A stretch of 44,629 nucleotides of DNA from Methylocystis sp. ATCC 49242 (GCF_000188155.2 NZ_KE124772.1:76804-121432), one strand, 5' to 3'; shown: positions 15,810 through 24,934, counted from the stretch's first letter. Made by a program: numbers and translations. The notes: a model not told the origin generated them from the letters alone.

Positions 15810-17027
15810 TCACTGCGCAATTACGCGCACCGTTTCCACGGCGTTGCGCATGTATCCCGAAGCGTTCCATAATGGCGCGATCGGCTGGGATTGGCCGATT
15901 GCGTTGATGGCGCAAACTTTCAAGAAATGCTCGCCTGCAGGAAGCCGCGCCACCGCATTCCACTCCCTAAATGAGTAGCGACCAAGGTCGTGGCCAAGTT
16001 TCGCCTCCGTCCAATCTCGACCTCCGTTGCTCGAAAACAGCACTGTCTTGACGCCATAACCCCCATCAAACGCGATGCCCTTTATCGGGGTCTCCGCCCT
16101 TGCCCTCACCCTAGCTCCATCCGCAAGATTGGTGATGAAGGAGCGAACATCAAACCGTTTAATGGGGACAGTCGGTGTCGCCTTTTGCCCTGGCTCTGTG
16201 CAGGCGCAGGCGTTGTCGGGGATGCGATAAGCCGTCTTCATCCAAAAGCCATCGAAGACATCGTCGATGACCGTTATGTCGCTCAAATGCTTGACCCAGT
16301 ACGTGCCATAATAGCCAGGCACGACGAGCCGCGCGGGGTATCCATTAAGCCACGGCAAATCTTCGCCATTCATGGCGTAGGCGATTATGACTTCCCCGTC
16401 GCGAGCGTGATCAATGTCCAGGGCTTTGACGAAGTCGGGCGTCTCAGGCAACACCGGCCGGTCAAGACCATTGAAGACGACTTGACGCGCGCCCGCCTGA
16501 ACGCCTGCCTTGTCGAGGACCGCCTTTAGCGGCGCTCCCCGCCACCGGGCGTTCCCCATAGCGCCATTTCCAAGCTGCCCCCCGCCGACACGTGGATCAA
16601 AGAACCCCCGACTATTCCCTGAGCATTGGTTGACAGCGATAAATTCGATTGGTTCAAAGGCCGTCTTAAGTTCGGTGAGTGACAGAGATAGCTTCCGAGC
16701 TACCTTGCCGCCAACTTCGATGCGATATGCTTCGGGATCGATCGTCAGCGGAATGTCGGCCAGATGGTATCTGACAAAGAAGGCATCGTTTGGCGTGATT
16801 GGTCCCTGATCAAAGACCGTGAATGGCGTCTCTAGTTGAGGCGGTCGCGACGTGAGCCGTAACAATGGCCGCTTACCAGGGTAGCTCACTAGGGGTCGCT
16901 CGCCGTTAGCGAATGGAAGATGAACGCTTTCTTCTGCGAGCGCGTCCGAGAGAAAAGTGACTTTGCTCAGTGACGAGCCAGCAAAAGCGCCGCAGGCGGC
17001 CTGCAGTAGGGATCGCCGATCAACCAT
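15810..17027 (-). CDS. sorA: SorA-like sulfite dehydrogenase, molybdopterin subunit
   Basis: A 405-residue sulfite oxidase family enzyme. The N-terminus has a twin-arginine signal (DRRSLLQ, then a hydrophobic stretch), so it folds with its cofactor before Tat export. The molybdenum-ligating Cys135 is in AVNQCSGNSRGFF, and the C-terminal dimerisation domain ends in WNASGYMRNAVETVRV. It oxidises sulfite to sulfate in the periplasm. ATG 17027 is chosen because AGAGG lies 7 bases upstream and the Tat motif follows at once; an upstream in-frame start at 17057 would add ten residues. It is followed by sorB and faces the persulfide dioxygenase. Confidence 0.92.
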   Translation of the reverse strand: MVDRRSLLQAACGAFAGSSLSKVTFLSDALAEESVHLPFANGERPLVSYPGKRPLLRLTSRPPQLETPFTVFDQGPITPNDAFFVRYHLADIPLTIDPEAYRIEVGGKVARKLSLSLTELKTAFEPIEFIAVNQCSGNSRGFFDPRVGGGQLGNGAMGNARWRGAPLKAVLDKAGVQAGARQVVFNGLDRPVLPETPDFVKALDIDHARDGEVIIAYAMNGEDLPWLNGYPARLVVPGYYGTYWVKHLSDITVIDDVFDGFWMKTAYRIPDNACACTEPGQKATPTVPIKRFDVRSFITNLADGARVRARAETPIKGIAFDGGYGVKTVLFSSNGGRDWTEAKLGHDLGRYSFREWNAVARLPAGEHFLKVCAINAIGQSQPIAPLWNASGYMRNAVETVRVIAQ

Positions 17028-17490
17028 GATTGTGCCTCTGTCAAAACCACCGCACATCGAGCGAATATCTTGCTAGCTTAACAGGATAGCATCAAAAACT
17101 CCAGCGCCCCCGCCTCTCACTTCACGGATGCCTGGCGCGAAGAAAACCTTAGTTCTGCAGCGAGGTGCAACACCCAGAGCCGATTTGATATCGGCGCGGT
17201 TTATCAGACCGTTAAGGAGCGTTGCCATGCCGAAGAAAGAGATCAGATCGCGGGGATGAAGACGGCCGGGCTGTCGATCAGCACCTTTGGCCAAGCCCTC
17301 GGGCGGGACAAACCACCATATCGAGGAAACTGCAGCGCAATGCTTTGCCTTTGGTCGAGGGATGCTGACCGAGCGCGCGGCTGGCAAATCGTTCGGACAC
17401 CCCGAACTTTTCGACGCAGATCCGGCAACCGGCGGGGCTTCCAGTTTCCCGACGCCGCCTCTTTTAGGATCAGCTTCTCCAGCGTCAGGT
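17028..17490. other. Stretch without recognisable gene, upstream of the repeat block
   Basis: The sorA promoter should lie just beyond 17027 but no clear boxes are seen. From 17070 to 17490 frames are open on both strands, and the plus-strand frame from 17287 runs into the helicase fragment, yet the peptide before 17491 resembles nothing in UvrD helicases. It is foreign sequence joined to the truncated helicase. Confidence 0.45.
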
Positions 17491-18201
17491 CAGCCCGACC
17501 CGCTGTCCTCTCTCTCGGAGATCCCGGCGCCGCCGCGCTCGGGCGACGATTGGACCGGCTTCGTCGAAACCCTCCAGGTTTTGCGCACTGGCAAGGCCGG
17601 CTGGCCGGCGGAAATCGCAGGCGCGCGCCTCTGGTACGAACCGCATCTCGAGCGCATTCACGAAGATGCGGCGACGCGCCGGGCCGACTTGCTGCAACTT
17701 GAACAGATGGCGGCGGGTTACCCCTCGCGGGAGCGCTTCCTCACGGAATTGACTCTCGACCCGCCGGACGCCACGAGCGACCAGGCCGGCGCGCCGCTTC
17801 TCGACGAGGATTATCTGATCCTGTCCACCATCCATTCGGCTAAGGGACAGGAATGGAAATCTGTCTTCGTCCTCAACGTGGTCGACGGCTGCGTTCCCTC
17901 GGATCTGGGGGCCGGAACGACGGCTGAAATCGAAGAGGAACGGCGGCTGCTCTATGTCGCCATGACGCGGGCGAAGGATAGTCTGCATCTCATCACACCA
18001 CAGCGCTTTTTCACCCATGGACAGCACCCGCAAGGCGATCGCCACGTCTACGCGTCGCGCACTCGCTTCATCCCGGAAGCTTTGCTGCGCCTTTTCGAAT
18101 GCGTGACATGGCCGGGGGCCTCGACCGCCTCGGGCGAGCGAAAGGGCGCCAGACGGACGCGCGTCGATGTCGGCGCCAGAATGCGCGCCATGTGGCGATA
18201 A
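17491..18201 (+). pseudogene. UvrD/PcrA-like helicase, 5'-truncated copy
   Basis: From 17491 the sequence is a close copy of 27224-27934, the C-terminal third of the intact helicase. It keeps motif V (TIHSAKGQEWKSVFVLN) and motif VI (EEERRLLYVAMTRAKDSL) but has lost the Walker A and B motifs and the N-terminal half. It cannot hydrolyse ATP, and its start is in unrelated sequence. It sits 11 bases before the intact SRAP gene, the same order as in the other copy. Confidence 0.92.
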
Positions 18202-18212
18202 GGGAAGGCCGC

Positions 18213-18878
18213 ATGTGCAATCTTTACTCGATGACCAAGGGGCAACAAGCGATCCGCGAGATGGCCCGCGCGATGCGCGATGGGACCGGCAATCTGCCGT
18301 CCTTCCCTGCGATCTTCCCCGATTACGCCGCGCCGATCGTCCGAAACAGCCCCGAGGGGCGCGAATTGACCCTGGCGCGATGGGGGATGCCTTCGCCGGT
18401 CTTCGCGTTGAAGGGCAAAAAGTGTGACGCAGGCATCACCAACGTCCGCAACGTCAAATCTCCGCATTGGCGGCGTTGGCTCGGGATCGAGGACCGCTGC
18501 ATCGTGCCCTTTACCAGCTTCTCCGAGAACGAGGCGCTTCCCGACGGCACGCATCCGACAGTTTGGTTCGCCCTCGACGAGACGCGTCCGCTCGCGTTCT
18601 TCGCTGGAATTTGGACTCGCTGGACCTCGGTGCGCAAGGTGAAGGAAGGCGAAACGACCAACGACCTCTACGCGTTTTTGACTACCGAAGCGAACAGGCT
18701 CGTCGGCGCGATTCATCCAAAGGCGATGCCTGTCATCTTGACGACGCGGGAGGAGATTGATCACTGGATGACCGCGCCCGCCGAGGAGGCGCTCCAGCTG
18801 CAGCGGCCGCTGGCTGATGACGCTCTCATGATCGTAGCGAGAGGCGGAAAGCAGGATGAGGGAGGCCTCGCATCCTGA
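18213..18878 (+). CDS. SRAP-domain protein (HMCES/YedK family), intact copy
   Basis: A 221-residue SRAP protein starting MCNLYS. Met removal exposes Cys2, the residue that forms a thiazolidine crosslink with abasic sites in single-stranded DNA. Other expected features are PDYAAPIVRN, LTLARWGMPSP, the NVRN motif, CIVPFTSFSE and IHPKAMPVILTTREE. ATG 18213 is fixed by the Cys2 requirement. The protein shields abasic sites at replication forks. It lies 11 bases after the helicase remnant. The frame is intact, whereas the copy at 27947 has lost one base. Confidence 0.93.
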   Translation: MCNLYSMTKGQQAIREMARAMRDGTGNLPSFPAIFPDYAAPIVRNSPEGRELTLARWGMPSPVFALKGKKCDAGITNVRNVKSPHWRRWLGIEDRCIVPFTSFSENEALPDGTHPTVWFALDETRPLAFFAGIWTRWTSVRKVKEGETTNDLYAFLTTEANRLVGAIHPKAMPVILTTREEIDHWMTAPAEEALQLQRPLADDALMIVARGGKQDEGGLAS

Positions 18879-19037
18879 CAATCACCGAGCGTCCAAGAAG
18901 AAAACCGCACTGGCCATGCCCGGCGGCGGCATCGGAGGGATGTATTTTTAAGGTTCGCGAAAACTGAGGCCCAGGGGATGCTTACTCGACCCATCCGGCT
19001 TGACCGGTTCCGCTCTGCGATTGAGACTCGCTCTTGT

Positions 19038-19262
19038 ATGGACGCCGTCCTCATGCATCGCATAGACGCCGCTAAGAACATGCGCCGTTTCTATCGCCTT
19101 GACGTAGCGCCCGACTTATTCGGGCGTTGGTGCGTTGCTGTCGAATGGGGGCGGATCGGCCGCAGCGGCCGTCTGCGCCTGACGGCCTATGAGAGCGCGA
19201 CCTGGGCTGCTCTTGCGCGGCAGCGGCGCGCCAAGGAGCGACGCGGCTATGTCGCCATATGA
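19038..19262 (+). CDS. WGR-domain protein
   Basis: A 74-residue single-domain protein: FYRLDVAPDLFGRWCVAVEW then GRIGRSGRLRLTAYES, the WGR signature. WGR domains occur in PARPs and in bacterial proteins linked with DNA strand breaks, where they contact DNA ends. The close paralogue at 28853-29083 has two more residues where this copy shows a 6-base loss (ESATWAAL versus ESAAEAWEAL). It lies 159 bases after the SRAP gene and may share its transcript. Confidence 0.82.
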   Translation: MDAVLMHRIDAAKNMRRFYRLDVAPDLFGRWCVAVEWGRIGRSGRLRLTAYESATWAALARQRRAKERRGYVAI

Positions 19263-19376
19263 GAGAGCCGGAACTCCGAGGCATTGCCCCAGCTCTTGGT
19301 TGCGAACTTGGCCGGGCCCATGGTTCAGTTCTCCGCAAGCCCTCGGCTGCGTGGGAGGAGGCGATATCTTCGGACA

Positions 19377-20168
19377 TTAGAGGAAGGCCGACAAGAGCGG
19401 CTTCTGGTCGACATGCTTCCGGATGGTTGAGCGAAGGTTGTCCATGGAAGCTTCAAAATGGGCCTGCCGTAGATCGCCGCGCACCATTTCATGGCGAAGG
19501 AATACACAGAACGTCGCGATAACGTCGGTCAGGCAATAATCCGCCACTTCAGCGAGACGGCCGGCCGCAACGAAAGCCTCAACCTGACTGCCGTCAACGC
19601 CTCCAATCTTCACAGGAATGTTCGCGAGCGCCGCCATCTCGGCGAGACTGGGTTTGGTCGAAGCGCCATAGGCTGAGAGCACGTCGCAAAGGTCGATGTG
19701 GTCCTGGCCAAAGCGATGCCAATAATTCCGACGGCCGCCGTTATGCAGCCCGGGGACTGGAGCGTCGAGCGCGAAAGCCCGATACCGCAGCAACGGAAGG
19801 TCGAATCCATTGCCGCCGAAGGTGACAAGAATGGGACCTGTCCCGCGACTATCCACCGGGAGGCTTTTAACAAAGCCGAGCAGCAGTTCGGCCTCGCTCT
19901 TCTCGGCCACCGATCGGCTGCCGATCTGGGTAACTGTCAAAGGGCCCCCGCCCTCTTCGCGCTTGGCGTAGAGGGCGGCGATGGATACGATCCGATACAT
20001 TGGCGTTTTCAAGAAGGCGGTCGTCGGGTCCTGGCCTTCGCGCGCGTAGCGTTCCCCGAGCATGCGCCTGACGTCGGCGTCGGGCGCGTCTTCCGGCTGG
20101 CCAAGCAGACGCCTGCCCACCTCAAGATCGGGAACAGCTTCAATATCGAAGACAACCAGCGCGGTCAT
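19377..20168 (-). CDS. PolB-like 3'-5' exonuclease (DnaQ-fold)
   Basis: A 263-residue protein with the three exonuclease motifs: Exo I FDIEAVPD (D8, E10), Exo II TFGGNGFDLPLLRYRA and Exo III YCLTDVIATFCVFLR. This fits the predicted 3'-5' exonuclease family related to the proofreading domain of PolB. It should remove nucleotides from 3' ends using two metal ions. It is transcribed divergently from topoisomerase III across a 201-bp gap (20169-20369) that must hold both promoters, though I could not define them. Context suggests DNA repair or plasmid DNA processing. Confidence 0.88.
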   Translation of the reverse strand: MTALVVFDIEAVPDLEVGRRLLGQPEDAPDADVRRMLGERYAREGQDPTTAFLKTPMYRIVSIAALYAKREEGGGPLTVTQIGSRSVAEKSEAELLLGFVKSLPVDSRGTGPILVTFGGNGFDLPLLRYRAFALDAPVPGLHNGGRRNYWHRFGQDHIDLCDVLSAYGASTKPSLAEMAALANIPVKIGGVDGSQVEAFVAAGRLAEVADYCLTDVIATFCVFLRHEMVRGDLRQAHFEASMDNLRSTIRKHVDQKPLLSAFL

Positions 20169-20369
20169 GGATCAGCCCCGGGGGGAAAAGCGACGCTTGC
20201 CCAAAGCAGCGCATCACGCTTCAGGCCAAGCCGTCGGGGAAACCACCGCGCTGACTCTACCACTGACCGTTGGGTCGGCCACCTGGCCGTCGCCTCCACT
20301 CTCCGGAGTTCTATATTTGTTCTTTGCCGTGCGCTAGGCTTGCCGGAGGCATTTTGATTCGGCGGCACC

Positions 20370-22520
20370 ATGGCGACAGTGATCATTACGGAGAAGACCA
20401 GCCAAGCCAAGGACCTCCGGGCCGCCCTGGGCGCACGCTTCGGACAAATTCTCCCGGCTGAGGGGCACCTCCTCCGCCTGGCCGAACCCGAGGAGGTTAA
20501 TGCGGCATGGAAGAGTTGGTCCTGCGTCGTCCTCAATCCCGAAGGGCTCTATCCGACCCGCCCTACCACGGGGGGAAACAAAGGGCCAAAACTGAAAGCG
20601 ATTGCCGCGGCGCTCAAGGCCTGCGACGACGTCATTCTGGCGACCGACTGTGACCGCGAAGGCCAGCTGATCGGTCAAGAAATCCTCGAACACCTCGGCT
20701 ATCGCGGACGGGTGCGACGGGCCTTGTTCACGGCGCAGGATCCGAAAACGCTGCAGCAAGCCTTCGCTCGGCTGAAGCCGAACGCAGAGATGCGTCCGCT
20801 CTACGAAGCTGCGGTGGCCCGCCAGCAGGCGGATCAGATCTTCAATCTCTCGCTCACCCGGACGGCGACGAAGACGTTAGTCCCGCCAGGCGTGCGCGGG
20901 GTCATCGGAATCGGTCGGGTCAAGACGCCAACGCTGGCGATTGTCTGCCTTCGTGAACTGGAGATCCTCAATTTCCGGCCCGAAGACTATTTTGAGGTTG
21001 TCGCCGTGGCGACGGTCGCCAACGGCGACTTCTTGATGCGCCACGCACCTTCCGTGAAAATGCGCATCAAGGAGCGCGCCCAGGCCGAGGCGATCGCGAA
21101 TGCTGCGGCCGGGTATCGGGGACCGCTGAGTGTCTCGGTCGACGAGAAGCGACAAGCGCCGCCCCGTCTATTTGACCTGCCCTCCCTGCAGAAGACTTGC
21201 GGTCAGCGTTGGGGATGGACAGCAGATAAGACGCTCGCCATCGCGCAGGAGCTGTATGACGGCGACGGCAAGAAATTGATCACCTATCCTCGCGCAGAGG
21301 CCCGTTACTTAAGCGAAAACCAGATCCATGATGTGGCGGGGGTCGTCGGCGCGCTTACACGCCTGCGTGGCTTTGCCCACCTTGACATCGCCTCACCAGT
21401 GATCCGCCGGGGAAAATCGGGCCATTTCTGCGACAAAGCGCTCGAGGGCGTTTCGCATCACGCCATCGTGCCCAATGTCAACGTTCTCGACGATCTGGAA
21501 AGTCGCTTAGCGCGCCTGAACGATGACGAAAAACGGTTGTTCGCTCTGATTTGCCGTTCCTACTTGGCGGTCACCATGCCGGATTACGAATATCGGCAGA
21601 CTGTCGTCACCATGCCGGTTCCTCTGCCGGACGGGGGCTCGGCAGAGTTTCGGGCGGTCGGCCGCGTTCCGCTGCGGCTGGGATGGAAAGCAGTCTATCA
21701 GACCGGCGAGGCGGAAGCGGACTCAGAGGCAGAGCAGACGCTGCCGCCCATCAATGACGGCGACGCCGCGACCCTGTCGGAAACGAAGGTGGAGGCGAAA
21801 AGAACCCAACCACCGCCTCGGTATAGCGAAGGGACGCTCGTCGACGCTATGCAGAACGCATGGCGCTTTGTCGAAGATCCAGCCTTGCGCGACCGGCTCA
21901 AGGAAGCCAAGGGCATCGGGACCCCCGCCACCCGGGCTGAAATCATCAAGGGATTGAAGCGTCAAAACTTGCTGATTGCAGAAGGCAAGCTGGTGGCGCC
22001 AACCCCCGCAGGGCTTCAACTGTTCGAGCTTCTGCGCGCTTCGGCGCCTGCGCTCGTCGATCCCGGCACAACGGCATTATGGGAGATGCGTCTCGACGAG
22101 GTTGTCACCGGGAAAGCGGATTTCCGCGCGGTGATCGACGGCATAGCCGCCGTCGCGGGGGATCTGATTGAGGCGCTTCAAAAGCGATCGAGCGGAACGA
22201 TCAAGCTGGAAAGTTCCACGCAAGCTCGTCGACCCGGGAGGCGGCGTTATGGCGCAAAGACTAGCGATCGGACCGAGACGAATGGCCTGAAACCGAGCCG
22301 AACACATCGCCGATCGACAGACCGCCGGGCAACGACAAAGAAGGATCTCCACTCAGTCGGGAACGCTAAAGGCGCGAGAACTGGAAACCGGAAAGCGCCT
22401 ACTGCGAAAATGGTCGCGTACGCGCAGACGATCGCGCGCACTAAGAAGGCGCCCTTGCCTGAGGGCTATCAGCAGGATTTTGATGCGTGTCGACGCTTTC
22501 TTGATGAGCATGCGAAATAA
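20370..22520 (+). CDS. topB: DNA topoisomerase III (type IA)
   Basis: A 716-residue type IA topoisomerase. The Toprim domain has ITEKTSQAKDL and the acidic DCDREGQLI. The active tyrosine is Tyr306 in KLITYPRAEARYLSE. The helical gate region carries KGIGTPATRAEIIKGL. The last 100 or so residues are basic and Ser/Thr/Arg rich with no zinc fingers, then end in a helical tail (TPTAK, QTIARTKKAPLPEGY) seen in plasmid-type TopB. It passes single strands to decatenate DNA. Such genes are common on conjugative plasmids and ICEs. ATG 20370 is the only start that preserves the conserved N-terminus. Confidence 0.95.
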   Translation: MATVIITEKTSQAKDLRAALGARFGQILPAEGHLLRLAEPEEVNAAWKSWSCVVLNPEGLYPTRPTTGGNKGPKLKAIAAALKACDDVILATDCDREGQLIGQEILEHLGYRGRVRRALFTAQDPKTLQQAFARLKPNAEMRPLYEAAVARQQADQIFNLSLTRTATKTLVPPGVRGVIGIGRVKTPTLAIVCLRELEILNFRPEDYFEVVAVATVANGDFLMRHAPSVKMRIKERAQAEAIANAAAGYRGPLSVSVDEKRQAPPRLFDLPSLQKTCGQRWGWTADKTLAIAQELYDGDGKKLITYPRAEARYLSENQIHDVAGVVGALTRLRGFAHLDIASPVIRRGKSGHFCDKALEGVSHHAIVPNVNVLDDLESRLARLNDDEKRLFALICRSYLAVTMPDYEYRQTVVTMPVPLPDGGSAEFRAVGRVPLRLGWKAVYQTGEAEADSEAEQTLPPINDGDAATLSETKVEAKRTQPPPRYSEGTLVDAMQNAWRFVEDPALRDRLKEAKGIGTPATRAEIIKGLKRQNLLIAEGKLVAPTPAGLQLFELLRASAPALVDPGTTALWEMRLDEVVTGKADFRAVIDGIAAVAGDLIEALQKRSSGTIKLESSTQARRPGRRRYGAKTSDRTETNGLKPSRTHRRSTDRRATTKKDLHSVGNAKGARTGNRKAPTAKMVAYAQTIARTKKAPLPEGYQQDFDACRRFLDEHAK

Positions 22521-22557
22521 CCGGACGGTGACAGCGCAAAGAGGAGCAGGCGTATAA

Positions 22558-22593
22558 GGAATCCAGACTGCAGGGTTTCGATTCCTCTTTTTG
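22558..22593 (+). terminator. Weak candidate terminator after topB
   Basis: GGAATC (22558-22563) pairs with GATTCC (22580-22585) around a 16-base loop and is followed by TCTTTTTG. The short stem makes this a modest candidate. Confidence 0.3.
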
Positions 22594-22746
22594 CTAGAAA
22601 ACCGGCGGAAGTCGTTGAAGTCAGCTTCCATCCCCTTGCGCAAAAACGCTTCGTGTTCGTGTCCACCGTCAGTAGACACGAATTCGAAGGCCTTCAGGCG
22701 GTCTCTAAAGGTGACGCGCACTTCCTCTCGAAGGGGGCGCGTCCCG

Positions 22747-22758
22747 CATAACGTCCTT
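22747..22758 (+). repeat. 12-bp direct repeat, left copy (right copy 24835-24846)
   Basis: CATAACGTCCTT occurs here and at 24835-24846 in the same orientation. The pair encloses the unrecognised zinc-site gene and the integrase relic. At the right copy the sequence is part of a perfect dyad; here the second arm of the dyad is absent. It may be an att-type direct repeat. Confidence 0.45.
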
Positions 22759-23007
22759 GGGGGTCGCCGACATCTAAGCCTATATATGATAATGTCCTTT
22801 GCCATGCGTGGCCGTGATCCATTACCCGAGGCTGACCGTCCGCTTAAGCTGGGGAGCATCGTTGCAGAGGCGCGTGGATTGAGCGCCGTCGCACCCCATG
22901 GCACCGTTCACGCCCCTTTAGTTGTTGGGTTGGGCACCGGACACGCCGGCGCGCCTCAACCCAAAATTCGTTATAGAGACTCGTTCGGCTCCTTCGCCCA
23001 AGCGTTC

Positions 23008-24270
23008 TCAAGTGGAGGTGAGGTTGTGAAGTTTCTTTTTTTCAGAGGCCAACAAATCATGCACTTCTACAAGCTTATCAGTTGGGACCTCGCCATTAGA
23101 AAGCGCCTGTTCTATTGAATCAATGATCTTGGATCTGACACTGTCGAAAATCGAGAATTCAACCGGATCTGCAATAGAAGGATGCGGATCGGAAATTCTC
23201 CCAAGAATGGCCTTCTGTCGAGACTCCGGGATCGCGTGCCACTCGGAGGGGGTCATAAACCAATGATCACTCCCATGACATAGCCAACTTTCCATCATTG
23301 CCAAGAGCGCCGGTGAGGTCCCGTTGCTGCAATACGAAGCCAGTGCGTTCGCGTGTTCCTTTGCTGCCCCAACTATGATCTTGGTTTGCCGCTCTTCGGG
23401 TACGATCGCGAGAAGGCACAGAGCCCGCATTGTTTTGCTGCCTTCCACGTAATTTAGGATCCCTAAGCCGGAAAGACAGACTGGAAGACGCAAGTCGAAG
23501 CTTATGACAAACAGCGATGACTCTGTTGTAGCGTTCTCAATGTCGTCAAACAAATCCCGATACAGGCGCTCCAGAATGGGCAGGTCTTCCGAGATGGAAT
23601 CAATCGCTTCAACCGCGCTGTCTTCATACTCATCGTTTTCAAACCTAATGTCACGAACCTCCAGCGGCTTTGAATGGTGCACCTGGCGAATCCGAGTTGC
23701 AACGAATTCGCGCCGAAGCTCCCGATAGCCGTTTAGAGCTGACTCGAGTTTCTCCTTCTGATGACGCATGCGGAAGATTTCGCGGCATAACGTTCGAAAA
23801 GTCTGTAGCAGATAGTGTCGGTTCGACGACATTTCCTTTTTTGTTTCAAATTCCATGAATTGGGCTTCATGGCGCGCGCAAAATCCTGGAAAGGTCGACG
23901 CATCACGAATTCCGATGCGCTCCATTTCAATGCCGGTCTTTCCCAACTTCGGCGTCACAACATGTCCGTGCTCTGCAATCAGTTTCATTGACGCACTCAA
24001 AGAGATGGAATGCGAGCGTGGAATACTTGGTTCCGTACAGCCTTCATGCATACAGGGGCTCGGTCGCGACCACCTCTTTGCCCATCTTTTTTCAGCAGTA
24101 TGGAAGAGGCGCAACCTGTCGGCATCAGACGGATAGATCACAGAGTGATCATTATCGAAGTCTCCATGCGCGCCGTCGAGCGCCCGAAGAATATCGAGCA
24201 ATTCTTCGCGCTCTTCCTTCGACATAGTGGGCGGCCACTGAATGTTTAAATCATCGATCCTATTCGTCAT
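23008..24270 (-). CDS. Unrecognised protein with a putative zinc site; possible defence gene
   Basis: About 420 residues from ATG 24270. The N-terminal part has CMHEGCTE (C73, C78), RSHSIS (H87) and PGFCARHEAQF (C131, H134), a set that could form one zinc site of treble-clef type. I have an impression of similar patterns in uncharacterised proteins of defence islands, but cannot name a family. The rest is mostly helical (basic helix around 160-200, acidic segment 215-240) with no transmembrane helix. The region is visibly more AT-rich than its neighbours, has no partner gene and is bracketed by a 12-bp direct repeat with an integrase relic, all of which suggest acquired cargo. Function is unknown. 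Confidence 0.7.
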   Translation of the reverse strand: MTNRIDDLNIQWPPTMSKEEREELLDILRALDGAHGDFDNDHSVIYPSDADRLRLFHTAEKRWAKRWSRPSPCMHEGCTEPSIPRSHSISLSASMKLIAEHGHVVTPKLGKTGIEMERIGIRDASTFPGFCARHEAQFMEFETKKEMSSNRHYLLQTFRTLCREIFRMRHQKEKLESALNGYRELRREFVATRIRQVHHSKPLEVRDIRFENDEYEDSAVEAIDSISEDLPILERLYRDLFDDIENATTESSLFVISFDLRLPVCLSGLGILNYVEGSKTMRALCLLAIVPEERQTKIIVGAAKEHANALASYCSNGTSPALLAMMESWLCHGSDHWFMTPSEWHAIPESRQKAILGRISDPHPSIADPVEFSIFDSVRSKIIDSIEQALSNGEVPTDKLVEVHDLLASEKKKLHNLTST

Positions 24271-24347
24271 GGCAATAGGCTGTAGCCTCCCGTTTCTCAA
24301 AATAAGCCGTGACGCCAGGCTGTCGTAGCATTCCGAGCGTTGGACAA

Positions 24348-24830
24348 TTAAATCGTAATCCGCTCGACCTCATCAAGGGTGATTTCATCGCCCGTGCGGT
24401 CATAGAGTTTGGTCGTGGGCGGACTTTCCTGCGCCGCCATGAGTTGGGCGTTTTCCAGCGTGCCGCCGGCTTCGAGATAAGTGGTGATGCCGGTGGCGCG
24501 AAATGGGGCAGCCGCTCCTGATCTTGATCCCCATATCGGCGGCGCGCCGCTGGATCATTCGATAGGCGTCGATCCGGTTCATCGGTGGTCGCGGTTAATT
24601 AGTCGGTGCGGCCCATGGCGGAGCGGAAGAGAGGGCTCTTGCTTTGCTCCTGAAGGCCGGCCGCCTGAATATAGGCGTCGATCGGCCTCTAAATTATGAT
24701 GCGCCGGCATTTCGTGACGCTTTCCGCCTTTCTCATGCAGCCGCACCCACCAGCGTTTGCCTTGCGCGTAATAGTCCTTGACGCGCATGGCGACGACGGC
24801 GCTGCGGGCGGCTGGCTCATGGCCATTTGT
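24348..24830 (-). pseudogene. Tyrosine recombinase/integrase, C-terminal relic
   Basis: Split over two or three frames on the minus strand are pieces of a phage-type integrase. They include NGHEPAARSAVVAMRVKDYY, GKRWWVRLHEKGGKRHEMPA, MNRIDAYRMIQRRAADMGIK, FRATGITTYLEAGGTLENAQ and, at the end, TTKLYDRTGDEITLDEVERI before TAA at 24348-24350. The catalytic Tyr is visible in the last piece. At least two frameshifts are present and the N-terminal domain is missing. The relic stops at the dyad at 24831-24854, as if cut there. Confidence 0.88.
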
Positions 24831-24854
24831 GTAACATAACGTCCTTTATGTTAC
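24831..24854. other. dif-like dyad (candidate Xer-type recombination core)
   Basis: GTAACATAA and TTATGTTAC are perfect 9-bp inverted arms around the 6-base spacer CGTCCT. The layout, with CATAA on the left, six bases, then TTATGTTA, matches the core of bacterial dif sites (CATAA-N6-TTATGTTAAAT). It is located at the broken edge of the integrase relic and 100 bp before parDE. It could instead be a transcription operator or a hairpin. Confidence 0.5.
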
Positions 24855-24919
24855 GTTAATTTTTTGTAAAGCTCTAGCTGTCTCGAGCACTCCCATTGGC
24901 GCTCCCATATTGCGCCTAG

Positions 24920-24934
24920 TACCAATTATTGGTA
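24920..24934. promoter_or_regulatory. Candidate ParD operator upstream of parDE
   Basis: TACCAATTATTGGTA is a perfect inverted repeat with 7-base arms around one T. It ends 9 bases before the GGAGGAGG ribosome site of parD. Ribbon-helix-helix antitoxins usually repress their own operon from such sites. Confidence 0.6.

Larger units (their letters stand above)
17491..19338. repeat. 1.85-kb duplication, copy 1 (copy 2 at 27224-29170)
   Basis: The block contains the helicase 3' end, the SRAP gene, the WGR gene and about 75 bases beyond. It aligns with 27224-29170 at an offset starting at 9733 and drifting by small indels to about 9830. The coding parts are highly similar; the SRAP-WGR spacer is more diverged. 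The left boundary (CAGCCCGACC) is sharp, which marks the recombination joint. Confidence 0.92.
22521..23007. other. Stretch without a firm gene
   Basis: On the minus strand a frame reads VRVTFRDRLKAFEFVSTDGG and HEHEAFLRKGMEADFNDF, which looks protein-like but has no ATG with a ribosome site and runs antisense into topB. I do not recognise it; it may be a remnant. The plus-strand frame 22591-23118 is not convincing. Position 22747-22758 carries one arm of a 12-bp direct repeat described separately. Confidence 0.35.
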
